From assembly GCF_019175385.1 (NCBI RefSeq), contig NC_083345.1, forward strand, positions 43,918,098 to 43,982,097: DNA of 64,000 nucleotides, written 5' to 3'. This DNA comes from Lycium barbarum. Lineage: Eukaryota; Streptophyta; Magnoliopsida; Solanales; Solanaceae. A program made the position numbers and the translations under genes. Of this stretch, positions 36,351-46,435 are shown one piece after another (position 1 is the stretch's first letter; every line of letters begins with the position of its first letter). The notes below the pieces were generated by a model. That model had not been told where the DNA came from. It did not search any database and saw nothing but the letters and a program-made list of their open reading frames with translations.

Positions 36351-36940
36351 TGTCACTCCCCGAACCATGGCCTGGGCGTAACACGACACTCGATGCCTGG
36401 CTGCATGTGACCGAGCGAACCATATGGCTTGCTGACTCAACATGGGCATGAACTGATGCGGAATAATCGATAAACATGCATAATTTAAGTAAAGCGTGGG
36501 ACCATAAATCATAAGTCTAAATAAACATAATAATAACTAGCCAAAATGGCTAAACGACTCCAAATATCTGACATAACTGATTAGTCTATGAAACCTCTAA
36601 CATGAACATAAGTCTGCTAAACATAACTGCTGGGACAAGGCCCCAACATACCTTTAATGCATAACTAATAGGACATAGATAAATGACTAAACCCCGAAGA
36701 AGATGGGGCTCACCAAAAGTTGATACGTGGATGATCCTACTGAGCAGATGCGTCGTCCTGTAAATCCGTACCTGCATCGTGAAATGCAGGCCTCAGAGCA
36801 ATAGAATGGGGACGTTAGTACATTAAATGTACTGGTATGTAAAGCAACTGAATGAAATAAACATGCACATGAAATAACAAGATAAAAGCTGAAACTAAAA
36901 CTGAAACTGAAACCTGGTCATGAACACGAATACAGACATG

Positions 36941-36988
<48 letters not shown>

Positions 36989-38435
36989 ATCATGAGTAAA
37001 AATATTTTAAGTGGGGAGCGCATAAGTATAACCGACAACATGAATCACCACGTGGGTACGTGAAGTCTGGTACCTGACCCAACCAGCAGAGCTCTCATGC
37101 CTTGCTAGGGGTATAAGATATAAATATAGCATGAAAGGATCCAATCAATAAAGCATGAAGGAATCGTCCTAAACATGGGCAGAGCGATCCTTATCCTCCG
37201 GCGGCTAGCGTAGTTTCAAGCTATTAAAGCCTTCTCGGTAATCTGTACAACTCCCAAAAGCATGAACATAATATAGGTGGCATTTGAGCCCATGGTTTTT
37301 CATAAAACATGACTTTCATTACAAATGGATGTAGTTACATAACATACTTGCATGAAAACGTATAAATATGTCGAGCGTTTCATGAAAATAAACATAGTAA
37401 TTAAAAACTTGCATGTAAGAACCCATGGAATGCAAATGATGGGTTTTTCATGGATTATGGACAGATTCTCAATAATCAAAAATGAAATATCAAGAACACA
37501 ATAACGAACTACGTATAGAAATACGGTATATCATGGTATATAGACTTAGGGTTATCATGAACATGTCTAAAACACTAGTTTTGGTGAACTCTTGTATAAT
37601 CATGGAGGAACGTGGAGAGGGGAAGAACAAAGATGTTCCCTCACGTGGATAGAATCCCTATATACCTTAATTGCTCCAAAAACTTGAGAAAAGTCTGAAT
37701 CTTTGAAGAAAAATTCCAAATCTTGAATCTTGAACCTTGAGATGGGTTTTCTTGAAAACTTTAGGTTGTTAGCATAGGATTTCTCTTAAAATTCATGTAT
37801 AGTCATTAAAATTCACTTGGAAATACATGGGAGGGACTTACCTTGATGTATGAGGATGAGGAGAAGAGAAAATGGTCGTTCTAGGGCTTGGGCATGTGAA
37901 GAATGAAGTGAAAAAACCTTAAAACGAAAGTTTTAAAGTTGTTGTCGGACCTATTTTATGCTCACTTTAGGCTCATAAATAAGATTCACAGACCTAAATC
38001 CTACTTTAAATCCGTAACAGTTTGCTAGATATTTTGGACAATTTTACAGCCCAAATTTACGACCCGTAAATCGGCAAAAGACTATTTTAGTAAAATGGAC
38101 ATAACTTTTTGTACAAATGTTTGTTTAACCTTCATAATATACCGTTGGAAAGGTAGTTCAAAGATATACAACTTTGAAGAGGAAGTTTTCCCAAATTATG
38201 TATATATGTTTCCGTATACTCATTTTAATTGAGACCTAGTGCAAACTCACTTGAAAACACGCTGCGTAGGGTAGATTCCGACTTTACTTTGCCCAAGGAC
38301 TCTTCTTATGTCTTGATTGGGTTTCAAACAACATTTCCACACTAGTCATATTGGGTTCATTATACCCCAACCCCCCCCCCCCCCCCCCCCCCCCCCTACG
38401 AGTCAAATCTTAACCCGAATGCACGAGGTGTTACA
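36351..38435 (-). mobile_element. Solo gypsy-type LTR (duplication AAAAA)
   Basis: 2085 bp, plus strand TGTCACTCCCC to GGTGTTACA. AAAAA lies on both sides (36346-36350, 38436-38440). It holds a CA/TA microsatellite (about 36945-36988) and, near its U3 end, a homopolymer of nearly 30 C (about 38369-38396). Only a weak TTTACGACCCGTAAA-like dyad was seen near 38056-38070, so it lacks the strong U3 array of the other families. Confidence 0.75.
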
Positions 38436-38440
38436 AAAAA

Positions 38441-39340
38441 TTGGTAAAATCTTAGAACTTTGTTTTTCAAAGTGTAAGTAAATTTCAGTACAATAAACTA
38501 AAAAATAACTTAAACAACCAAGTAAGCGATAGTAAAGCTAAGAACTTCATTTTCCCTAGTGCAAGTAACTCCCAATAGTACGTGGTATAGGACGTGCATG
38601 CAACTCAGCTATCATTGTGGTAGGATGTTATATGGGATAAGTGGGATCTGAAAGAAGAGTCGACATACATTAGCAGGGTAGCATATGTTGAGAAGTACAA
38701 CATAAACGAAGCCTTCACCATCAGAGAATACCTTATGCTTCCGTTAAATTTTGTTTGTAGCTTCTTTTAATTACAATCTTCTAGGAGACTGAAGCATCTT
38801 TTTTGCAACTGTATAGTGGCCTTAGATTTTTAAGATTCATCACCCTGCTTTTGTTTGTAGCTTCTTTTGGTTAGAGTCTTAGAGGAGACTGAAGTATCTC
38901 TATGCAAATTGTATATCATATATGGATTTGTAAAACTGTTGACTTATAGGAAGAGACGTCACACCACAAAAGCCTGACAATACGAATCGTTCGTCTATTT
39001 TAATTAAAGGGCAGATGTGTTGTGGATAAAACTATTTGTACATTACCTGGTTTCTGGTAAAAAAAGAAAACTGAAAACATGTATAATAAATAAATATGAC
39101 TTATTAAGATTAAAATCATGTTAGCCAAAAATATAAGTAGCCGTTGGATACGTAGATAATACTAAAGAAAAGTACTCACATTAAACACTATGCACTAACA
39201 ATAATGAACATAATTGTATATTTTGAATTTTAGTCTCCGGCAATAAATTGAAAATTACAATATTCTTTGAATTTCAAGATCAAATTGATTAATTCTAAAC
39301 TCCAAAAAAAAAAAAAAAAAATAGAAGTAGAAAGACTTAC
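38441..39340. other. Low-copy-looking sequence with a 50-bp direct repeat
   Basis: Two copies of a block containing TTTTGTTTGTAGCTTCTTTT and GGAGACTGAAG lie at about 38749-38805 and 38850-38905. The rest is unassigned. The A19 run at about 39304-39322 lies in what would be the first intron of the VAMP71-like remnant. Confidence 0.5.
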
Positions 39341-39541
39341 TTCCGACAACCTCATCAGCCCTACTGAGAACGATGAGTCCATCAGTGTGTTTAACAATAT
39401 AGCGATCTGGTGAGTAGGAAAAATTAGAATCATTATTCGCTGCTATTTTCTGCAATATCTGCCTCGCAATTGCGCTAGCGGTTGTCGAAGTAGCTCTGTG
39501 CTCCGCCAATACAACCGATCCCCACGCTACAGAATTGGCAT
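39341..39541 (-). pseudogene. VAMP71-like longin SNARE, first-exon remnant
   Basis: The minus strand encodes GSVVLAEHRATSTTASAIAR, then QILQKIAANND, SYSPDRYIVKHTDGLIVLSR and ADEVVG. This is the longin domain start of plant VAMP71-type R-SNAREs, which act in vacuolar and endosomal membrane fusion. It ends at a consensus splice donor GTAAGT (plus 39335-39340). A probable start ATG lies at 39541, but the frame from it stops after four codons. The coding frame resumes a few bases on, which fits a small deletion of about 10 bp. No later exons (SNARE helix, membrane anchor) are seen nearby. Confidence 0.65.
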
Positions 39542-39918
39542 TTCTTCTCTTCTCTTCCTCTGAAAACCACTTAGAATATGGGAAACTGATTTCAAAAATC
39601 ATTGAAATCATGTTACTGCCTTTACAACATTAATGCACCAGTCACATCATGCTGGTATTTTTAGTGGGATTTTGGCATTTTGTGGTACATTTTTCAAAGA
39701 TTGCACCATATAGACACAATTAGCCTGCTGATTTCATGGGGCTTTGGCTGGTTAAATTGCACGTATGCTAACCAAATTATGTTTTAAGGGTCATCCACAT
39801 ACTAAGAGAGGTTGAGAGAGTTATTGAGAGTTAAAATACGACAATGGTGATGCCGTGAAATATATTGGAAAGAGAATTGCTAGGAAGAAAGCCTACCACA
39901 AACTGAAATTTGAGTAAG
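39542..39918. other. Unassigned sequence upstream of the VAMP71-like exon
   Basis: Would be the 5' flank of the VAMP71-like remnant. A short open plus-strand stretch near 39825-39915 (DAVKYIGKRIARKKAYHKLK) precedes the LTR of C but is too short to assign. Confidence 0.4.
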
Positions 39919-42810
39919 TGTAACGACCAGTTTCATCGTTACCGTGATTTCTGAAATATTCGTGGTATTGACCCCTTGAACCACACTTGATCCTTCTTGC
40001 ATCTCTAGAAACTCTTAACTTGATCGGGAAACCGTACGAGTTGCGTGTAAAAAAATTGAATCTGGACCATGCAGGCCCAGTGGTACCGCTGCAGCGTCCT
40101 CCATGCCGCCCTAGCAGTGGCGCAGCAACGGTTGGTGTACCGCAAAAACGGTGTAGTCAATTTCCTTCACGGACTGCCCCAGCGGTTCCTCGGTCGTAAA
40201 AGCAGTACCGCTGGAGCGGCGTCTCAGACCGCAACAGTGGTTACGAGCAGTGATTTCCCCTATTTAAGTGACATTTTGGGAATTGACCTCATTTCTAAAA
40301 CCCTAATGAGTCCAACTACCCTTGGAGCCTTTGTGGAGCCAAAATTGATATTTTCTTGGGAAGGTAATCCCTTTAACTCCACCCATTCATCTTCCTATTA
40401 GTGATTCTTATTAGGAGTCCCTCATCTAGAAATCACAAAGGGGTATCACAACTTCCTAGACTTAAAGAGATGATTGGGTAGTTGTTCTTAATATGGATTT
40501 CATTGAATTATTCCCTCTTATTCATCACCTAGAATGGTTACTAACTTAGATTTTCATTTCCTTACGAAAATATAAATGGGTCTCTTCCATGCATCTTGAA
40601 AATGGATTTCTAAAAGATAGATAAAATTGGTAACTTTACCTAGCTAATGGCTTAAATATTGACCTTATTCATGGAAGGAGATTGATAAATCACCTAGCGT
40701 TATGAATGAAATCTAGAGGTGGGCTAAGTTTGCAAACCTTCCTTATTAATTCCGAAATCTCTTATAAGGGTTCTAACGATTATTTCTATTCTTGGGCCTC
40801 ATGTTTGTCTCGAAGTTCCTTCGTGCGGATTACAACGCGACGATCAAATTTAAGAATCAACGGATGCTCGTGGCACCAGCTCAGCCTTGAGGAAAGTTAC
40901 GGCTTTTCTTTTTGGTAGACTCCGGTTAGTTTCTCATATTCATGTATTAGAAGGAACGGAGAATGCATGTGCAGGAGTTAGAGATTTAGGATTGATCTGT
41001 AGGATGGCATTGTCGTATGATTTGTGTGTTCGGGCTTGTGGCCTATAGATTCCTTAGGATGTTTGAATTGTTTTCCTTGAATATCGGTGGTTTCTATGTG
41101 ACTTGGAAGGAGTGATTGATTCATACTTTTCTATGGTTTGGGTGAGGAATTTCTGTTAAATGCGCTTAGATTGTGCTAGTTTATTATGGTGGATCTAATT
41201 GACATTGATCGTATAAAATGCACCAACGATGGTAAATTAATTCTAGACTGGGTAGTAGCTATGTCTTGTAAGTAGAAGGTGAATTATCATATAGTAATGA
41301 TTGATAGGGAAAGTGGTAATATTATGTTGTAGCTTGATTGTTCCATTGTGTTGGCTTGTTGCTACGGGCTGTTAGTAGATATTAGAATCTGTTGTTCTAT
41401 CTGGATTGTGATATTGTGGTATCTCACTGGTTGAGGTTGATACGAGGATAGAGTTTTATATGACATGTGTAGTCTTTCATGATATTGTGACGTACCCACT
41501 GTTGGTACTTGTGACATGGATATATTGTTGGCGTACCCATTGTTGGTACTTGTGACATTGATATGATTATTGATGTTGATACATGCATTGCACCCACTCT
41601 CATACTTCATGATATACTGTTGAGACACTATTGGTACTTGATGAAACATTGTGATGAGCGGGGCTCGATTTTTAAATGAGAGTGACGTGAGAGTCCGATA
41701 TCCGATGTTAGTTTCGAAATCGTGGATTGAGTGAGTGCATGGACTCTGCGGGTCCCCCAGTGTGGTGCCAGTGAGAACCCCCCATGGACAAAGACCTGGG
41801 GTTTCGTCTGTCTGTTGGGCAAAGATCTGGGATGAGTGACACTTAGACTTCACGAGTCACCTTGGGTTGTGCTACTGAGATGTTGATATTTCCGTCTGGA
41901 GTGCATGTGTACACAATATTTGCAAGGCATTGCATTACATTCATACATTATTGCATTGCATTACATTGCATTATGGCTTATTTTGTGATGACTTGGTGCT
42001 TACTTGTGGTATTGGTTTCGCATTGGACACTTTGGAACTTGGAATATTTGGGTTTAGACGTACTACTTAGGCGATGATGTGTACTTGGCTATGATTATGG
42101 TCGCCCTATACTTGCTAATTTATCTCTTAGATCGTTCGTCGGAAAGAAATACCTTAATGATGAGTGGACTCCTGTGCTTGGGACGAATGGCATCATGATA
42201 GTTGACTAGCGTAAAATTGTTGTAGAATTGAATAGTGGTCATTAGAGGAGAGTTTACATGATTTAAGAGTCTTGCTGTTATAGCATGTGATAAATAGATG
42301 TATGGTATTGATCTAGTTGCTTATCCTACATATTCGTGAATTCTTGTACTGATATGCATTTCTAACCACTGTCGGCATATGATACTTACTCAGTACGCAT
42401 TGATTGTACTGATACTGCTCTTGCTATATCCCTTTTGTGGTGTAGAGTGCTTCAGGTGATTGATTGTGATACGCTGGGAGATGCACGATACCTATCTTGA
42501 AGATCTCCTCCCACTTCATTCTGGAATGGAGGATTGGTCCTAGAGTTGTATTTCATATGTAGATTTACATTAGTCGCTCTTGTACTAGTCTAGACTAGGT
42601 GGTGGGATATGGAATGAGTCGTGTAAATTATTTAACTGTTATAATCTTTCTCAGATCTTGAGTCTATTTAATAATTGATTTCCGCTATTAATCATATATT
42701 CATCAGTTTTAATGAATTGTCTTTATTGATTGATGTGTTATTTAATTGAGGGTTCGCCTACCGAGGAGGGAAAGGTAGGTGCCCGCGCAATCCTAATTTG
42801 GGTCGTGAAA
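39919..42810 (+). repeat. 5' LTR of element C
   Basis: About 2892 bp, starting TGTAACGACC and ending GGGTCGTGAAA, where the usual ACA has become AAA. It includes the U3 dyad array at 40079-40250, a TATA-like TATTTAAG at 40261-40268, a two-copy repeat of GTACCCAYTGTTGGTACTTG at about 41490-41570, and ATTGCATT repeats near 41930-41975. 41602-42437 is almost identical to the other LTR. The frames at 40069-40401 and 41362-42077 recur in LTR2 and are not genes. Confidence 0.9.
40079..40250 (+). promoter_or_regulatory. U3 dyad array of element C, LTR1
   Basis: A cluster of CCGC...GCGG half-sites, for example ACCGCTGCAGCG at the left and CCGCTGGAGCGG at 40208-40219. It ends about 10 bp upstream of TATTTAAG (40261-40268). 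The LTR2 counterpart is 46596-46765, before TATTTAAT at 46778-46785. Confidence 0.6.
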
Positions 42811-42813
42811 AGC

Positions 42814-42826
42814 TGGTATCAGAGCC
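42814..42826 (+). promoter_or_regulatory. Primer-binding site of element C (initiator Met tRNA)
   Basis: TGGTATCAGAGCC, three bases after the LTR. It shows that C replicates as a plus-strand retroelement although its only long reading frame is on the minus strand. Confidence 0.9.
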
Positions 42827-43117
42827 TAGGTTACCGGTCTCACAAATAAAAGAGCAATGTCTAGTAGAGTCTCGTGGAACGGTACGTAGACGTCCATGCC
42901 CATCCACGGGAGGCTATAGGACATTTAGGAAATTTTCTTTCTTTCTCTCAAATCGTGCTACTTCGAACAAATTGGTATCTCGGTGGATCCAATTGGTATT
43001 TGGTCGATTCCAATTGGTATCTACGCACGAAATCATGTCATATTGCTGGATCAGATCTAGTTGTGTTGGAAGTGGTTGAGTTAGAAATCAGTTGTGAAAG
43101 AAATTCGGGCATGGTGT
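42827..43117 (+). other. Leader of element C
   Basis: Non-coding leader with three AATTGGTAT-type repeats near 42968-43022. The same motif occurs twice in the leader of A (minus strand, about 8510-8545) and directly before the 3' LTRs of A and C. Confidence 0.6.
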
Positions 43118-43280
43118 GACACCACTGCCAGGCATTGCGCCCCAGCGGTCAGTCCACCGCTGTGGTGTTGCCGCTGCAACGGGTAGACCACTGCTGAAGC
43201 GGTAACCTTATTGTCTTCCTTGATCGCTCTTGTGGCTCACCCTCAGTCGAAGCGGGACCGCCGAAACGGCATTGCAGGAA
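43118..43280. repeat. CCGC/GCGG dyad-rich block in element C, downstream of the antisense ORF
   Basis: Contains GTCCACCGCTGTGGTG and several GCGGT half-sites. It marks the switch from conserved leader to the unrelated internal region and resembles the U3 arrays. Confidence 0.5.
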
Positions 43281-43741
43281 TTAGAGACCTGAACCCTCCC
43301 CTGTTTCCAACTGACTTTCTCCTGTTCACGCCATTCAACATACCAGATAAAAATAACAGCAAACCCAAACATCAGCGATATAAAGACAAGCCTGACAAGG
43401 GCAAGAATCACTCAAGTCATTTCTACAAACACAATTACCATTACCAAAACAAGGAAACCAAATAGTCCAACGTCCAACACAAAATATCCGGACATTAAGC
43501 CCAAACATGGCTAACCACAACCAAAACGAAATTATCCAGAAAGGGGAAAATCCGAGCAAACAAACCAAACCAAAACAAAGAAATTGTCTAAACAGCAAAG
43601 CCCGACATGGGCAACTATAACAACATCAAAGGAAAATGGGGGAAAGGGATTTCTAATTATTCATCTTGCTCATGGCTTCATCATCATAAGAGCTGCCAAC
43701 TGCCTCCACCTGTCCAGCTGTACCAACCATTGCTCGGGCAT

Positions 43742-45061
43742 CTACAGAAAGGCATACCTGTCAGGGTCATCCTCATCTCCCACGGGGATTGGCACACCGG
43801 GACGCATGGTTCCCCATACTACCTTAGTTCGCCTCCAAAACTGGACGAACACTTTATCTTGTGATTTGTTCCTGGCAACTTCAGCATCAAACTCCTCCCG
43901 AAGTTTCCTGTGGTCTATGGCCAAGGTAGAGTAGACTGTCTGTAAGGAAGAAAGTGACTCACCCATCGTTTTCTGGGTCTCGAAATAACCCTTCATCTCA
44001 TCCCTGGTGACAAAGGCTGCAGCATCCCCCGATGAACTAGAAACCTCAGAGAACATAGGAAATTTCTGGAACATACCCACCATCTCATCAAAGGGCGAGT
44101 CTATGCACTCAAATGGCCCCTGAAGGCCAAAAACCTCAGCCCTGTTCTCCTGACCACCCTCGTCACCAGCCTCATCATCAGCCTCGGCCCAACTGTCTCA
44201 CTTTCGGGCATCACTAACCTTTCTTTTCATCCTACCCTCTCTACTGACAACAAAAGTACCCTAACCCTTTACCAGAAGTGAAATAGATTATCACTGGGAA
44301 CCCACTCATCAGTCGCATTCTCTCTTGGCACCTTAAACCTCTTGCATAGCGAAGTGATTAATGATCGGAACATCAAACTGGCACCCTCATCCTTCAAGAA
44401 CTCCTTCCACTTAGCAACCACTTGCACCTATATTAACAGGAATGTCTGCAAGGACACAAACAACAACTAAGGCCCAAGGAAAGGTCATATCGCGAACATT
44501 CTTCGACGACCGAACAATACGGGAAACAATATTCAACAACCTTTTCTACTCCGCAGTAAAGTACTGGCTAGTAATCGTAACCTTACCATCAGCCTAAATA
44601 GCATGCTTCATCTCACTCTCATGAACTAGCACTGAAGCCAACCACCCCGAATCCTGCTCCGCCGCCTTAGCTGCAAAGGGCGCCTCTGGGTAGTTTTATA
44701 GTTTGTACACCCTATTGATTGCTTTTGGCCCCACTCTCACTCTAGCACCCGTAATGACAATCTCTGGGTTGGGGGAATCCCAATCCACCGTAGGCAGTAT
44801 GGCGTCAAATTCCCTTACCCAGGTCTCATTGCAAAACCCGGGATCCTCAACCAAGCAGTTCCATTTGATTGGCTCTAATAGTATAAGAAAATCTAGAGCC
44901 CGTTTGTCCACATTAGTCATGTCAAAGCCCCGCTCTAATAGTAAGGACATAGGAAGCTGCTGCAAGTGTAATCTTTTACTCTTGGGAGTTAGAAGTTTCT
45001 CGTATGAGGGAATATCCTCTCCTCCTTGAACTTGTTGATCCTCTTCTTGATTTTGTGACAT
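43742..45061 (-). pseudogene. Antisense ORF of element C (plant transposon-associated protein family), broken
   Basis: The probable start is Met at 45061 (MSQNQEEDQQVQGG), just after a splice-acceptor-like TTCCTTTGCAG. 44696-45061 encodes KRALDFLILLEPIKWNCLVE and ILPTVDWDSPNPEIVITGAR, ending INRVYKL, then a stop. Beyond it the same frame continues NYPEAPFAAKAAEQDSGWLA with further stops and a frameshift near 44430 after VLADIPVNIGA. 43742-44083 is a coiled-coil-like tail. The segment order resembles what is annotated as the putative plant transposon protein domain, whose function is unknown. Assignment is from memory. Confidence 0.65.
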
Positions 45062-45184
45062 CTTACCTGCAAAGGAATGAAATTTTTTTGTTAAATTCAT
45101 ATCTCATCCACTTCGTATCATTCTAGAAGAGAACAACTTAAAGACCCGATCCAAACCCCTTCCTGTTGCTGAATCTTTCAGTTA

Positions 45185-45360
45185 CAGAATCTGCAGGCGT
45201 TGCTGCAGCGGTCTACAGACCGCTACAGCGGTGCCGCCATAATGAGCCACAAACTGCCACAGCGGTCATGTGCAAAGATTTCTATGGACCGCTACAGCGG
45301 TCGACCAAGTGCCACAGTTGTACCGTGCAGCGGTCAGCCACCCGTTGAAGTGGTATCGTC
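45185..45360 (-). promoter_or_regulatory. Dyad array upstream of the antisense ORF
   Basis: Several CCGCTACAGCGG-type dyads (for example GACCGCTACAGCGGTG near 45220-45235 and GACCGCTACAGCGGTC near 45288-45303) lie 120-300 bp upstream of the antisense start. A second cluster is at about 45970-46130. These are the same motif type found in LTR promoters. Confidence 0.5.
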
Positions 45361-46398
45361 GTCCCCGGAAAACCTCCAGATTCTCAACACCAAAAATTTG
45401 ATTATTTTCAAATACAAATCGAGCAGGAAACTTGTAAGCATAAAGTCCAATTCTATTGAAAGACTATTCTAACAACAAACCAACCTAGATTTCGAGAAAA
45501 TCTGAATATCTACTTCAAGGAATTTTCTTTACTATGTTCAAGTTTTGTGACCCAAATCGGCATTATAACTATGCTGTGTTCAATAGGGAGTTTATTCTAA
45601 CGATTAAATGGTTCTAATACCTCTTATTTTTATTCCTAGTAGTTCTTCAACCAAAACCCAAAAATCCCAACTTTAGGGTCACAATTTTCGAACCACTTGT
45701 GCATCATCCCCCAAATTTCAAGTCTACTATCTATCTCACAATGGAAAGTGATATTGCCCTTCTATCTCTTCCTCTTCCTCTTCCTCTTATCCTTGGAAAT
45801 AGAGGTAAGGTATGAGAAATGTAGCATGGGTTTAGAGTGGGGGAGAAAAATGGGAGTTATTTTTGGATTTAGATCATTGTAGGGAAAGAATAGGTGGGAA
45901 AATGGAGAGGTTTTTCGTTTTTAAGAAGGAGGAGAATTTAAGGGAAAGAGGCTAATGCCTCTTAACATTCTGATTCAGCGATACCGCTATAGTGGCAACA
46001 ATGTCGTCACTGCAGTAGCACTGCAGCGGTACCCTATGCCACAAAAACGATATACTTGTAATTTTGTTCTGTCGCTGCAGCGTTTTACCTTCCGTAGTAA
46101 TGACGTCGTCCCAGTGCTCTGACAGCCGTTGTAGCAACCATGCCGAAGATTCTGTCTCAAAATCTCGATACATTTCAAGTACTCCGAGATTTATTGCCAC
46201 GTAGTGGACCCCTAGTTATTAGCTCACTACTTTTGAATTTTACGCGTCAGATTATTCTGGGAAACATGCGCAAAGCCTCTCTGCTACGTTGTTTAACGTA
46301 TCCCTTTCTGTTAGGTTTAAGATATAAAGGTATGGAAGTACGAATTACGTTCCTAACTGTGATATGCGCTACCCCATCCGTGCTTATCTGTCTCCTTG
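45361..46398. other. Element C internal non-coding region
   Basis: Lies between the antisense ORF region and the 3' terminus. It has a CTTCCT-type pyrimidine run near 45765-45785 and a dyad cluster at about 45970-46130. Short frames on either strand have no domains. Confidence 0.5.
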
Positions 46399-46435
46399 CC
46401 GTTCGAGGATGAACGGTTGTCCAGTTGGTATCTAT
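46399..46435 (+). other. Element C 3' terminus: hairpin plus TTGGTATCTA
   Basis: CCGTTC-GAGGAT-GAACGG (46399-46416) is followed by CAGTTGGTATCTAT directly before the LTR. No polypurine tract is present. The same arrangement occurs in element A. Confidence 0.65.

Noticed and set aside
36213..36512. 99-residue minus frame
   Set aside because: Part lies inside a solo LTR. The remainder has a protein-like look but no motif I can assign.
39825..39915. Short plus-strand open stretch before element C (KYIGKRIARKKAYHKLK)
   Set aside because: About 30 codons with no start or splice context and no recognised family.
44703..45029. 108-residue plus frame in element C
   Set aside because: It overlaps the antisense ORF, which has recognisable family motifs. 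The plus frame has none.
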